This document shows, piece after piece, positions 47,813-58,516 of a stretch of 64,000 nt of DNA (position 1 is the first letter of the stretch; each line of letters opens with the position of its first letter). The notes beneath the pieces were generated by a model, which saw nothing but the letters and a program-made list of their open reading frames with translations, was not told the DNA's origin and ran no database searches. A program made the position numbers and the translations under genes. The stretch is from Gnomoniopsis sp. IMI 355080 (Eukaryota; Ascomycota; Sordariomycetes; Diaporthales; Gnomoniaceae): the NCBI GenBank assembly GCA_027946555.1, contig JAPEVC010000023.1:166299-230298 (forward strand). The letters run 5' to 3'.

Positions 47813-48606
47813 TAGGCCAGTGGTTGGGAAAGAAAATGTGTGTGCACAAATGAACGACGACGCGGAATAGCCACACCGACCCTAGCAACATATCAATCAT
47901 GTGGCCAGGGAAAGGAAATTCCCCAAAGGGCCTGCATGTTTGCTTGGCGGGCCGCCGATTCGGGTGATATTGCAAACTTATGGGCCCCTTTCCCATCAGG
48001 GACAGTCAGGAACGTGGGCCTCCGAAATTAGAGTCGCATGCAGGGACTCTGAACAATTCCGGTATGCTGCAAGATGGCTCAAGGAATGACCCCGACTTTT
48101 GTTTGGTTGGCGGAGGGAAAAAGGCTAACCTTTCAGTCTTTTCCTCATTGGGGGATTGTTTCAGTGATCTCCCGTCGATGGAGTTCTGCGCAGGGTTCTT
48201 GACTATATCGATGCGTGCTCAAGTGAGGAGCCGCTGCACACATTCTCTATTCTTCTCCCAGTCAAACAAGAAAAACCCGGTGTGTCACTTATTTAAGCTT
48301 ATTACCCGGTCACCTGCACATGGCGCCACTACTATCTAGGTCGGTTCGGCGAAGCCCTCCGCGAAGTCCTCCTCGCCCAAGTATCCAGTCAACTCTCGGA
48401 TCCTCCTGCCTAAATTCCTGGTCCTCCTAAGCCGCCACCTCCATCCATGATTCTGTCCACAGTGAAGGCCCCGCCACGTGAGGGTCCAAGATGCCGTGCA
48501 AAACGATGGCGTCTGCAGGGAAGGCAATGGCTTGCTTCCCGCCTAGCCGATACTAGGGCAATAAATGAAGCACAGTACCATTGGACGAGCAATTTGAGGG
48601 CCCTCA

Positions 48607-48612
48607 TATAAG
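48607..48612 (+). promoter_or_regulatory. TATA-like box of Cel6A
   Basis: TATAAG in the context CATATAAGAG, 120 bp upstream of the Cel6A start codon, the usual distance for an inducible fungal cellulase gene. Confidence 0.5.
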
Positions 48613-48726
48613 AGCGTCTCATCCCAGGTTCGATCAATATCGACCTCATCAACTACTGTAGCCAAGACCTCCTGCCAAGCAACTCGCCCACACTTGTCCA
48701 AAACACTTAGGAAAAGTTGAGCAACC

Positions 48727-50484
48727 ATGGCATCCAAGTGCTTCCTTCTGGCCTCAGCCTTGAGCGGCCTTGCTCTTGGCGCGCCACTTCTCGAAGATCG
48801 CCAGGATTGTGCTTCCCAATAGTAAGCCCTGATCCCAAGCCTGCAAACTCACAAACGTAACATCATCGTCGATATTAATCTCTTCTGCCACCAGTGCGCA
48901 ATGCGGTGGAACAGGCTGGTCAGGATCCACGTGCTGCGCCAGCGGCTCGACATGCGTAGTGTCCAGTGAATACTACTCACAGTGCCTCCCCGGTACTGCC
49001 AGTAGCTCCAGCTCGGCCGCCGCAAGCAGCTCGTCATCCACGGTCGCCTCGTCCACGGTTGCATCGACCACAAAGGCCAGCAGCACCGCCTCGAGCGCCA
49101 GTGCCACGACCTCCGTCGTAGCGACTGGCACCGCAACCGGCGCCTCCTCAACCGCCACCTACAGCGGCAACCCCTTCTCCGGCGTGCAGCAATGGGCCAA
49201 CTCGTACTACGCCTCCGAGATCTCGGCCTACGCGATCCCGACGCTCGCCGCGGCGCAGGCCTCGCAGGCTGCTGAGGTCGCCAAGGTCCCCACGTTCCAG
49301 TGGCTGTATGTTCACCCACAGAAATTCCGAACTTCTTCCTTGATAGCCCATCGCTGACATATTCTCAGCGACACCGCCGCCAAGGTGCCCACCTTGATGG
49401 CCGAGACTCTCGGTGACATCCGCGCCGCCAACGCAGCCGGTGCCTCGCCCGCGTACGCAGGGCTGTTTGTTGTCTACGATCTCCCGGACCGTGACTGCGC
49501 CGCCGCGGCCTCCAATGGCGAGTACAGCATTGCCGACAACGGTGTTGCCAACTACAAGGCCTACATCGACGCAATCAAGGTGCAGCTCACCACGTTCAGT
49601 GACATCCGCACCCTGCTCGTTGTCGAGCCCGATAGTCTCGCCAACATGGTGACGAATCTCAATGTGGCCAAGTGCGCCAATGCGCAGTCGGCGTACTATG
49701 AGTGTGTCCAGTACGCGCTTGAGCAGCTCAACCTGCCTAATGTGGCGATGTACATTGATGCTGGTCATGCTGGTTGGCTCGGCTGGTCTGCAAATCTGCA
49801 GCCTGCTGCAGATCTGTTTGCACAGGTTTACACCAACGCAAGCAAGCCTGCCGCTCTCCGTGGGTTGGCAACCAACGTCGCAAACTACAACGCATGGACC
49901 GTGAGCCCTGCTCCGTCCTACACGTCAGGTCAGTAGTGCATCAGTCGAGGTTATCCCACGATACTGACCACATCCCACAGGTGACTCCAACTACGACGAA
50001 TCCCTCTACGTGCAAGCCCTTGCCCCGCTCCTGTCCGCCCAGGGCTTCGACGCTCACTTCATCACCGACCAGGGCCGCTCCGGAAAGCAGCCCACAGGCC
50101 AATCCGCTTGGGGAGACTGGTGCAATGCCATCGGAACTGTAGGTTTTCTTCCGTGCTTTGATCCCAATTTCCCACATCTCACGAAGGTTTGCCCCTGTTC
50201 CGGCTGTAAATGCTTCTGAGATATGCACGTATTCCGTGAATTGTTTAATGACAAGTACACAGGGCTTCGGAACCCGCCCCACCACTGACACGGGTCTCGA
50301 GCTCGAAGACGCGTTTGTTTGGGTTAAGCCTGGCGGTGAGTGTGACGGAACTAGCAACACTACTTCTCCACGGTACGACTACCACTGTGGGTATTCCGAT
50401 GCCCTTCAGCCTGCACCGGAGGCTGGCACGTGGTTCGAGGCGTACTTCGAGCAGCTTTTGACGAATGCCAACCCGGCGTTCTAA
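48727..50484 (+). CDS. cel6A: GH6 cellobiohydrolase II with N-terminal CBM1
   Basis: Five exons: 48727-48821, 48895-49305, 49369-49928, 49981-50138 and 50263-50484, giving 481 aa. The order is signal peptide (about 1-18), a CBM1 at about 28-64 with six Cys (QCGGTGWSGSTCCASGSTC, then YYSQCLPG), a Ser/Ala/Thr-rich linker of about 60 residues, then the GH6 domain. The catalytic region matches Trichoderma Cel6A closely: YDLPDRDCAAAASNGEYSIA, LLVVEPDSLANMVTNL (acid Asp), YIDAGHAGWLGW, ATNVANYNAW, FITDQGRSGKQPTGQ then WGDWCNAIGTGFGTRP, and VWVKPGGECDGTS with the second Asp. It cuts cellobiose from non-reducing cellulose ends outside the cell. The first aromatic of the CBM1 flat face is Tyr (SQYAQCGG) rather than Trp. 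It is convergent with the PLD-like gene, with only 128 bp between stops. Confidence 0.97.
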
Positions 50485-50612
50485 GCTTGGATTGCATTGT
50501 CTGGTAGCGAGGAAAAGAAGTTGGCAGCTGGCCATTAGAAGTCTGCTTAGTCTTCTTCGTTTGTATATAGTTTCAACCCGTCTTATTTGTCCATAACGCA
50601 AAAATGCACATT

Positions 50613-51941
50613 TTAGGACTCCGGAAATACCGGATCCAACCTACCCTCGAGGCATGCGTCTACAGTATCTTCGACTGTATGGGCAAATGTGACGTCTCGG
50701 ATCAAGATACCAAGCTCTTGGCTGGTGAACCAACTCGCACGGTCCATATTTCCGGAGCCGAGCACGGTATGCTCGCCATCGAAGATGCTCAGTTTTAAAT
50801 GGGACTGGACAGGCTCTTCTTCGGTTGAAGATCCAACCATCGGTCTGTAGTATGAGATTGTCAAGTTGCCGGGAGTGACCAGCTGGGCCTCAATGTCAAC
50901 AGCATGATCGTCTCCAAACTGGACAGGTCGATGCTTCCGGTCCTCGACAGATCGACGAAGGCAGCTGTAATTCTTGATTAAGCTTTTGATGCATCGCTCT
51001 GTGGTTGTGAAGGCCGTCAAAACTTGCTCCCAAAGCATCATCTTCCGGCCCGTGACAATGGACACGTCCACCCCACGAGTGAGTGCGTCCATAATTGCTG
51101 CAAGGACCGGCGGGGCAGTAAGATTTGGCGTTTGTAGATATATATTTTCGGTCGATCGTTCAAAAAGACGCAGTATTGTATTGTTTAATGGGGTGTCTGG
51201 TGCTTTTGGGGTCTGCCAGGGGAATAGGCAGAAGGCTGGGTTGCGCCGATGCCAGGACGGGAGCCACTCGATAGCAGCAGGAGGGACATTAATATCGCAG
51301 ATCTGCACGGAAACATCGACTGGAGACCTGATAACTGTGCCAAGTTGCTGCTGTGCTGCAATTTGTGACACTGGGTGACATATATCCATGTCCAAGTGTT
51401 TATCCCAGACTCGACAGTAGAAATCCAGAAGGCCGTCAATTGGATCATTAGATGGCGCGGACCTAGTCAATTCCAAGCAACCTTCTAACCACGGCTCCCA
51501 GCTTACATTGCAACTCGGAGCAAAGGCCTTCCGACGGTCGACTATAACAAACTTCGGGTGCATAACGCTGAAGGGCAGAAAGAACAAGCTCTTCACCCTG
51601 AGGTCAATATTGCCAGCGGCCAAGATCTCTGGAGAAGGAAGTCCCAGTTTGCTGGTCCATGTTGAAGGAGGGTATATGTATCCGTCCCTTGACGATGTAT
51701 GGAAGATTTTCTGAAGCAAAGAGCGAGACGAGAAGCAGATGCGAATACGCAAAGGCTGAGGGGGCGGCTGGGCTTCGCGTCGTCTGGCGAGCTGCGCGAG
51801 CGTATCAGACAGCGCGGTCAGGGTCTTTGAGCGAGCCCAGAAGCAGGTTACTAGGATGACCTCATGTTCGGCGGAAAGAATGGCTGGGAGGAGCTTCTGG
51901 CTGTAGATGGATGCTCCTGTGCCGAGCGTGAACGACTCCAT
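50613..51941 (-). CDS. Phospholipase D-like domain protein
   Basis: A single 442-codon exon on the minus strand, intronless. It has two PLD-type half-sites: HPKFVIVD at residues 128-135, followed by the Ser/Asn/Trp-rich stretch SCNVSWEPWLEG, and HLKLSIFD at 381-388, followed by VLGSGNMDRASWFTSQELG. Each half keeps His, Lys and Asp of the HxKx4D motif, so both catalytic halves look intact. The layout resembles cardiolipin synthase-like and PLDc_2 proteins rather than large eukaryotic PLDs. There is no clear signal peptide or TM segment. A phosphodiesterase or phosphatidyl-transfer activity is expected and the substrate is unknown. It shares its 3' side with Cel6A. Confidence 0.87.
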   Translation of the reverse strand: MESFTLGTGASIYSQKLLPAILSAEHEVILVTCFWARSKTLTALSDTLAQLARRREAQPPPQPLRIRICFSSRSLLQKIFHTSSRDGYIYPPSTWTSKLGLPSPEILAAGNIDLRVKSLFFLPFSVMHPKFVIVDRRKAFAPSCNVSWEPWLEGCLELTRSAPSNDPIDGLLDFYCRVWDKHLDMDICHPVSQIAAQQQLGTVIRSPVDVSVQICDINVPPAAIEWLPSWHRRNPAFCLFPWQTPKAPDTPLNNTILRLFERSTENIYLQTPNLTAPPVLAAIMDALTRGVDVSIVTGRKMMLWEQVLTAFTTTERCIKSLIKNYSCLRRSVEDRKHRPVQFGDDHAVDIEAQLVTPGNLTISYYRPMVGSSTEEEPVQSHLKLSIFDGEHTVLGSGNMDRASWFTSQELGILIRDVTFAHTVEDTVDACLEGRLDPVFPES

Positions 51942-53099
51942 TATGCGACGGGTGATGTGGTCGTGCTCAGGAGCAAGGCTATGTACGGGTGATGCCTGAC
52001 TTGCGCGGTCCGACCTTCACAGAGACAAGTGACTTGAATGACTTGAGGATGATCATCTTCACTTGAGCAAGGCTCCAGGGGTGAACTGGAGACGATGCGA
52101 CATCTTGATGAGGCTGAGGTTGCTGGTGGGTTGTGCGACGTAAACCGGGCTAGGTTTGATTGGAACCGGCGCTTACTCAGCAAGTTCGACGACATCCCTT
52201 CTTGTAAAGCACAACCTGGAAAGTCGTGCACCATATTCATACCTACTCCACGTTCGGCCGAACATCTGCGATAAGACACAGCAGCCATCTATGCCACACT
52301 GAGTGGAGGGAGAGCTGTTTGACTGCATCGGAAGCGGCCAGAAAGCGAAGAAGGACAGGAGCCGTCCACCTCACGAAGGAAGCTTCGCCCACTTATGCGT
52401 TCTCATACCTAAAATTAAGCGTCAGAGTCGATTGATATTTCTAACTATAAGCAATCTGGTCTGACGAACATCAAACAAGGGAATTATCCTGGAGTTATAT
52501 AAATCCAAACTCCGAGCAACGATCAGTGGCCGAAGGAGATCATCGGGGCGGGATGAGGAGCATGTCATAAAGAAACCTTCAAAATGTGGAATAGACGTTG
52601 AGCGAGCCAATGTTGCCCGAGTTTGACGGGTAAGAACTATACTCTAGTACATCAAAACCTTTCCCCAAGCCATACGAACGCATGATTAAATCATCAATCT
52701 ATTTGAAGCATTTCGGAAATCATCTCCGGCCATACGATGTCTAAATCAGGAAATTGTCCGCAGCGAGAATAAGCCTTGCGTCTATGTTGGTCCTCGGGCA
52801 GCTGTTCTGGATCTGGCTCCTCATCGCCAAGCTCCAGGCCTTCGAAATCGCCATGGTGGCTCAACATAGGCAATTGGAGTTATGACTAGGTGAAGTGGCT
52901 GTATTTTGACTGTGGAAACTTTGACACGCCCAGGTACGTCCCAAAGGGAGACTAGATAACTTGAGAAGAATCCGGCGAGGTCACCACTCAAGACAGAGCA
53001 TTGGGGGTGTCTCATCGAGACAATGATATATTTCAAACAAAACATTCAATTTTGGCTACGTCCCATGGTACTTCACGGGTAAAATGACTATCATCAAAC
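51942..53099. other. Intergenic region, no gene seen
   Basis: 5' side of the PLD-like gene and 3' side of the subtilase gene. No ORF above 115 codons and no motif is recognised. Confidence 0.5.
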
Positions 53100-55636
53100 T
53101 TAGATAGGACTCAATGACGAGCTGTTAGTCACAGTCGTAAACCCAACATGGTCCGGAGCACCCCAGTAGAAACCCATAGAACTCGCCACATTATGCGCGC
53201 CATCCGACCAGGTAAGTCTCGCCGAAGATAGCAAATAATCTGAAGAGTTAGAACCCAAGGCCGGGTCTGACAATGTCACAGTGACCGAGTAAGCCTGGGC
53301 TTCTCCAGACTCACCAAACGTGAGCGTCTGGGGGTTGACCTCTACCTTCACCTTGCTCGAGTCTTCTACCGCCACGTCGACGGTATAGGTAGATGCTCCA
53401 CCCACGTTGGTGACGTTCCTGTTGAAGGTGACTGTCTTCTCGCCTTGGGTCGTGTTGGTGTTGTACCAAACCGCAAAAGACGGGTAGTTGAGATCGTACA
53501 GGCTATACTCCACAGCAGGATCGCAGGTGAAGTTATCGCGGCTAATGGTGTGGATCTGCGCGTCCGTGTAGTTGAAGGCACAAAGGAAGTCGAGATAGTC
53601 CGTAGGCTGGATCTCATACACCAGCCCAGGGTCCAGCGCCGCAACAGGATCCACATGGCCGTTTCCATAGTCAAACACGGTAGCCGATCCTCCATCCGCC
53701 CCGTCAAGAAGCGGCGAGTCCGAGCCCTTCAGCGTGGGATATGCGGTCGTCATCATCGCCGACTTAATTGCCGAGATACTCCACGTTGGCCGCCGCGCCA
53801 TCAACCATGCCGCCGTCCCGCTGAGATGCGGGCACGACATGGACGTTCCCGAGATGATGTTGTACTGGACCTTGCGCTTGTCGCCCTCCTGGGCCGTAGG
53901 GCTGATGTCGCTCCACGCCGCGACCACGTTGACGCCAGGCCCAGTGATGTCGGGCTTGAGGATATCTGGGGCAGGGAAGTTGGGCCCGCGGCTGCTGAAG
54001 CCGGCCATCTGCGGCGCGGCGACGCCGTACACGGTCCCGGTCAGCTCGAAGACGGCCGATGCGTTGGCACTAGACTGGATGTATTCCTTCAGGGGCGCCA
54101 ATGCACTGTGTCCGAGCGCAATGGCTGGAAGGACATGCGCATCTCCAATCAGCGACTCGCCAGAGGCCTCGTCGTTGACGAGCACCATGCCCAGACCACC
54201 GGCATCCCTGACGACGACGCCCTTTTCTGTGCGCGCGTTGGTACCTCGCTCACACAGCACAATCTTGCCCGCCACCTTGGCGGGGTCCAAGGACCCGGGC
54301 ATGCAAAGTTGAGCCGCTGTGCTATTGACACCCGCCGCAGTCAGCGTGGAGCTCAGCACCAACGAGGTGAGCGACTGCGTGGCCACGGTGTCGACGTCCG
54401 GGGCAGAGGTGTTGGTGTACAGGGACTCGCCCTCGAAGCGTTGGCCGTTGCCGAGCACCACGCTGGCGGGAAAGTCACGGTCCATCGTGCTGGCGGCGAC
54501 GGTCAAGAGCCAGGGCGCGTTGTTGGCAACGGTGCCTGGCGCAGGGCCGCTGTTGCCAGCAGAGGTCGAGACGAGGATGCCTGCGACTGTGGCGGCATAG
54601 GAACCTGTGGAGATGCTGTCGAAGCTGTCTGTTTCATTTGCTGCGCCTATGGCTGGGGCGCCTCCAAGTGACACTTGATAGAAAAATGGACGTTAGTCTG
54701 CTAACAGTTCCCACACAGAGAAGACGGTGAACTCTCGGACGGCACGCTGCATGAGTTGTTGGCCGAGATTGCAAATATGAAGCACTTACACGACATAATA
54801 TTCACGCCATCCTTGACAGCGGCATCCATACCCGCCAAGATATCCGAATCGGCACACCCAGCATCCTTAAAGCAAACCTTGTAGATGGCCAACCTCGCTC
54901 CAGTCGCCACTCCTCTCGCCATACCAGGCGCATTCCCAAACAGCGAAACACCTGGCACTTCAGCACCCGCAATGGTGGTCGACGTATGCGTTCCATGGCC
55001 ATCCGCATCTCTAGCACTTTTATACTCCGCCGTCCAGTTGTACGTCGCGTTATTCACCGCCAAAGACGCTTCCAGGCCTTTGTAGAATGCTCGTGCGCCA
55101 ATCAGCTTGTTATTGCACAACGAGGCCGTCCACTCCTGTCCTTCTTCGCAGGCACCCGCCCACGACGCGGGTGGCGACGACAGTCCCGTGTCATCATAAC
55201 TAGCACTCTCGGGCCAGGCGCCCGTGTCAAGCACGCCGATGATGACGTCTGCCTCGGCGCTGGTGTTGCTCGCGCCGACAAAGGTCGTTGCGTCCAGCGA
55301 GGCGGTGTCGATGCCCAAGAACTGCGGCGAGTGGGTGGTGTGCAACTGCTTGATGCCATCTGGCACGACCGACAGGACGTCGGGCTGCTCACGGAGCGTG
55401 GCGGCTTGGCCGTCGGTGATAGTGGCTGCGAAGCCGTCCAAGACGGTGTCGTAGTTGTAGACCATGGCGCCGGGGTCAACGGCGGCTGCCTCAAGCGAGG
55501 CTTGGCGTCGGGCAAGACGGTTGGCCGTGGTGGACGTCTTCATCTGAACGATGTATGTCCGGGGCTGTAACACGGCCGCCGTGGCCTCCGTGGCCAAGAG
55601 GCTCATAAGAAGGAAGAGTATGCTAGACTTTGCCAT
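53100..55636 (-). CDS. Plant-type (cucumisin/SBT-like) secreted subtilase with PA domain
   Basis: Two exons on the minus strand, 55636-54790 and 54673-53100, give 806 aa; the join restores MSLSLGG. The order is signal peptide (about 1-21), I9 inhibitor prodomain (RTYIVQMK to about 100), and a peptidase S8 domain with Asp137 in DVIIGVLDTGAWPES, His214 in RDADGHGTHTST, Asn323 in SAGNSGP and Ser560 in GTSMSCPH. A PA domain is inserted between His and Ser (KIVLCERGTNARTEKG), then a C-terminal Fn3-like domain (NRNVTNVGGASTYTV, VNPQTLTF). Segments such as LCNNKLIGARAFYKGLEA, LAIYKVCF, DSDILAGMDAAVKDGVN and YGNGHVDPVAALDPGLVYE are hallmarks of plant subtilases, not of fungal proteinase K or PrtB types. 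Plant-like subtilisins gained by transfer from plants have been reported in Colletotrichum. The single intron may have been gained later. Confidence 0.95.
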
Positions 55637-57406
55637 CGTGCCGTCTGTTGGAACAACGAGAAGGATGAGGAGGTGGTGGACGGGTCCAAGGTGACCTCTG
55701 CTGGCACTTGGCGGCTTTTATTATCTTTGGCTTCATTTCTCATTTTTCCACCTTTGTGGGCGTATCGTGCGTTAGCATTACGCGAAGTCTAATTATATTG
55801 GTGTTGTTCTTGGTATTGCCGCTAAGCTTCAGGGTGTTGTGTTCATCCAATGATGGATAAACATGGCAACAAGCTTCAGTTAGCCAAGTGAATCTTGGCA
55901 ATCCATGCCCAGCTGCTAACACTCGGGGACCTTCCTAGATTGGCTGATCATGCTGCAAACGAGCGAGGGATTTGGGGAGTCAGCCAGAGTAAATCAGGGA
56001 GATCATATCTTGTTCCGAAATTTGAAGCTGATAGGTGAATACGGAACCTAGAATCATGGACTCAAGTGCAGTACGGAGGTAGGTTTGATAGAGCATTTTC
56101 AAGCGTTATATTACCCTTGTATGCATCCTGCAAATTTCAGGGGCACCAAGACTCATCTCACTGGTCCTGTTATCGTGCTCTTTTCATTGTTGAATATAGA
56201 TGCAACCACTTGGTATAACAAATCAGATAGGTATAAACTTAGGCTGACCACCCTCATAGTTGTATCAAACCCGGTGCTGAGGTCCCGTGCTCCTATTATC
56301 CTCTATAAATTAGTCTCACCAGGTGGGAGGTAAAGAAAGCATCGTCTTTGGAGTTGTCTTGGCGGCTTATTTTCTTGCAGTGGATCCAATTAAATACTTT
56401 CTTACGGGTTTTCTAGACTTTTTCCCTCTCAGCGCGCGCCCTATAATAGATAAAGTTTCCGGCCAACCCGGTCCCGAGTATGCTACATGCAATACCGATT
56501 CAGTCTTTTAGGCATAATTTGTAGCCGTTCGGGAAGCATCCGAACTAGGAATGGACGAACCAGTATACTGGAGGGCATATAGTGAGGTATTACGATATCG
56601 ATATGTCTTCTACATGATAACATCCACTAAGACCTTCGCCCTGCAGGCTTATAGTGATGTATCTCACTGATCACTGCCATTTATTTGCAGGCTGTTCAAT
56701 CATACATGCCGAGGAATGTCAAAATTATTCGAAGATACATCAATCGAGGTAGACGGTGGCAGCGCAGTGTCAAAACCCATTCTGCTAAGCACAACAATGA
56801 AAGTTACGAGACGATAAACCTTGCGTGATCTGACAAGGCGCCTTTCGTTGAGTCTTGACGCACCTTGTCAGAAATTCAGAGCTGTTCCTGTTCAAGTCAA
56901 GATACAGGTGAGATAGGGGAGGCTCTGTCAAGACAAGATACAATGCAGTTTTTGCATATCCTGGGCAATTTTGGATAATATCACACCAAGGAGGCGCCGA
57001 TTGAAGGATACTGGGATGTTTCTTGTGTGTGATGATTGAATACCTAGGTACCAGCCTGCCCGTCTCAGGCATTATGTGGATTGTCGTTTTGGAAAGGAAC
57101 ATCCCAACCTCGGTGCGGGATCTAAAACTGATTCAATGTTCTTGCCCATTGCCAATCTAGCGGAATCAGGGTTAGAACGTCTTAAGACAGAGACATTTGG
57201 CAAATCCAACTCTGGCCAAAAATACAAACAAACAAAGCTTTGCTATCATCAAACTCTCTCCCCTTACAGTTCCTGACCCTGACTCAACTTCACGCGCTCC
57301 ACTCGCCTGCAGCTTATTACTTGGTATATGCACGAGCCCACTCCAGTGAACCTTATCTTCACAGGCCCTTCCCCTGTCACCCCCCCTGGCCCAAACGCAT
57401 GTCACT
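55637..57406. other. Intergenic region, no supported gene
   Basis: About 1.8 kb. The first 200 bp is the subtilase promoter (an AATAAAAG element on the minus strand near 55715-55722). A CCTAGGTA element lies at 57043-57050. ORFs at 56085-56511 and 56785-57102 lack motifs. Confidence 0.5.
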
Positions 57407-58058
57407 ATGGACCCTGATGCAGCGCGCCGCTTGCAGAGAGAGCAAACCACCACAACAGCTACTCGAATTCGCGGCACCAATAACGCCCGAACTCAACCTC
57501 CACGACGCGGCGCAACACAACACACCAAGACCGACCGTCCCATCTCATTCCCCATCATCTCGGAACCTCTCAGTGTCACTGACAACAAGATCGGCCGCAT
57601 CCACACCGTCACCATGGTGAGTTTCTCCCCCCCCCCGGCATATCTCCCGCGTTCCTCTTTCTCTCCAGTCGTTCTCCTTCTTTCCATATTAACAAACCAC
57701 CCGCCCTTTTTGTTAGAACAAAGACGCCCAACACACCTCAATCCACCTCCACCGCGCCCGCGATGCCGACCTCCTCGAGCAATTCTGCCGCGATCGTCTG
57801 CCCAGCGACGACATCTACGTGCCGGCCGCACACCAGCCCGTCAACCCGGAGGACGAGGACGACGTCGTGCCAGACCAGCATGCCGCTTTTGGCATCCAAA
57901 AGGCCACCCAGGCCAAGCGTGAGCCGGCGTGGCGGGACTTTGGGCTGGGCGAGTTGATGGGTCGTGGGCCGAGCGTGGGTGTCTGGAAGGGCGTTGCGGG
58001 TGCGGGTGCGGGCGCCGGTGCTGGTGGCGCGTCGAAGAAGACGTCTTTGCCGCGGTGA
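57407..58058 (+). CDS. apc13: Apc13-like anaphase-promoting complex subunit
   Basis: Two exons, 57407-57616 and 57717-58058, phase 0, giving 183 aa. The N-terminal half is basic and low in structure. The second exon opens with a His/Arg-rich strand (HTSIHLHRARDADLLEQFCR) followed by DRLPSDDIYVPAAHQPVNPE, DEDDVVPDQHAAFGIQKAT, WRDFGLGELMG. The acidic-Arg, L-P, D-D, I/V-x-V-P order matches the short conserved core of Apc13/Swm1 (RDxxLPxDDIxVP) in fungal members. Apc13 stabilises the TPR subunits of the APC/C ubiquitin ligase in the nucleus. The C-terminus is a Gly/Ala repeat (AGAGAGAGAGG) before a basic end. I recognise the core but not the whole protein, so the name is probable only. Confidence 0.6.
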
Positions 58059-58516
58059 GATTTGTGAGTGGGAGAAATGGGTGTGCGGATTGGCGCTGGT
58101 TTGTTAGATTCTTCATGAGGTCAGAGGTTCTGTTTTTCGGAAGGCGTTATGGTTTTGACTGGGGCGGTTTTCTTTTGACTGTGCTGAAGGAATGGGCACT
58201 GATATGATACCCAAAGAATTGTTGTGAACAACGCACTTGGTATTGTCCTCTCTAATGCGAATATGGGCTCACCACCAAGACACCATGACAGGTTTTGAAA
58301 GAGTAACCGCTCTTACAAATTGTCGTGGAAATATTGATCTTGTTCCTTCCCAGTCCCGTGATACCCCCAACGCCAGGCCATGCAATGGTTAATACAGATA
58401 TCAACACGCTCTTGAGGTCCATCCTGTGCCCTCCACCAGAGATTCGTATGACACGATCTCTCAGCATATATCTGCTTCAGGATGTCTTCTGAGTCCAAAT
58501 AACCTCCAACCCCCAA
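58059..58516. other. Convergent spacer, nothing recognised
   Basis: 3' flanks of the Apc13-like gene (plus) and the Trs31 gene (minus). No further gene seen. Confidence 0.5.

Larger units (their letters stand above)
45665..48726. other. Gene-poor region of 3.1 kb upstream of Cel6A
   Basis: It contains a 21-bp period repeat at 45891-45925, motif-free ORFs near 45850-46124, 46593-47354 and 47802-48339, and the Cel6A promoter with GGCTAR motifs near 47802, 48123 and 48543 and a TATA box at 48607. Confidence 0.5.

Noticed and set aside
53445..54671. 408-codon open frame on the plus strand opposite the subtilase
   Set aside because: It is the antisense shadow of a GC-rich, codon-biased gene, with Arg-rich composition and no motif.
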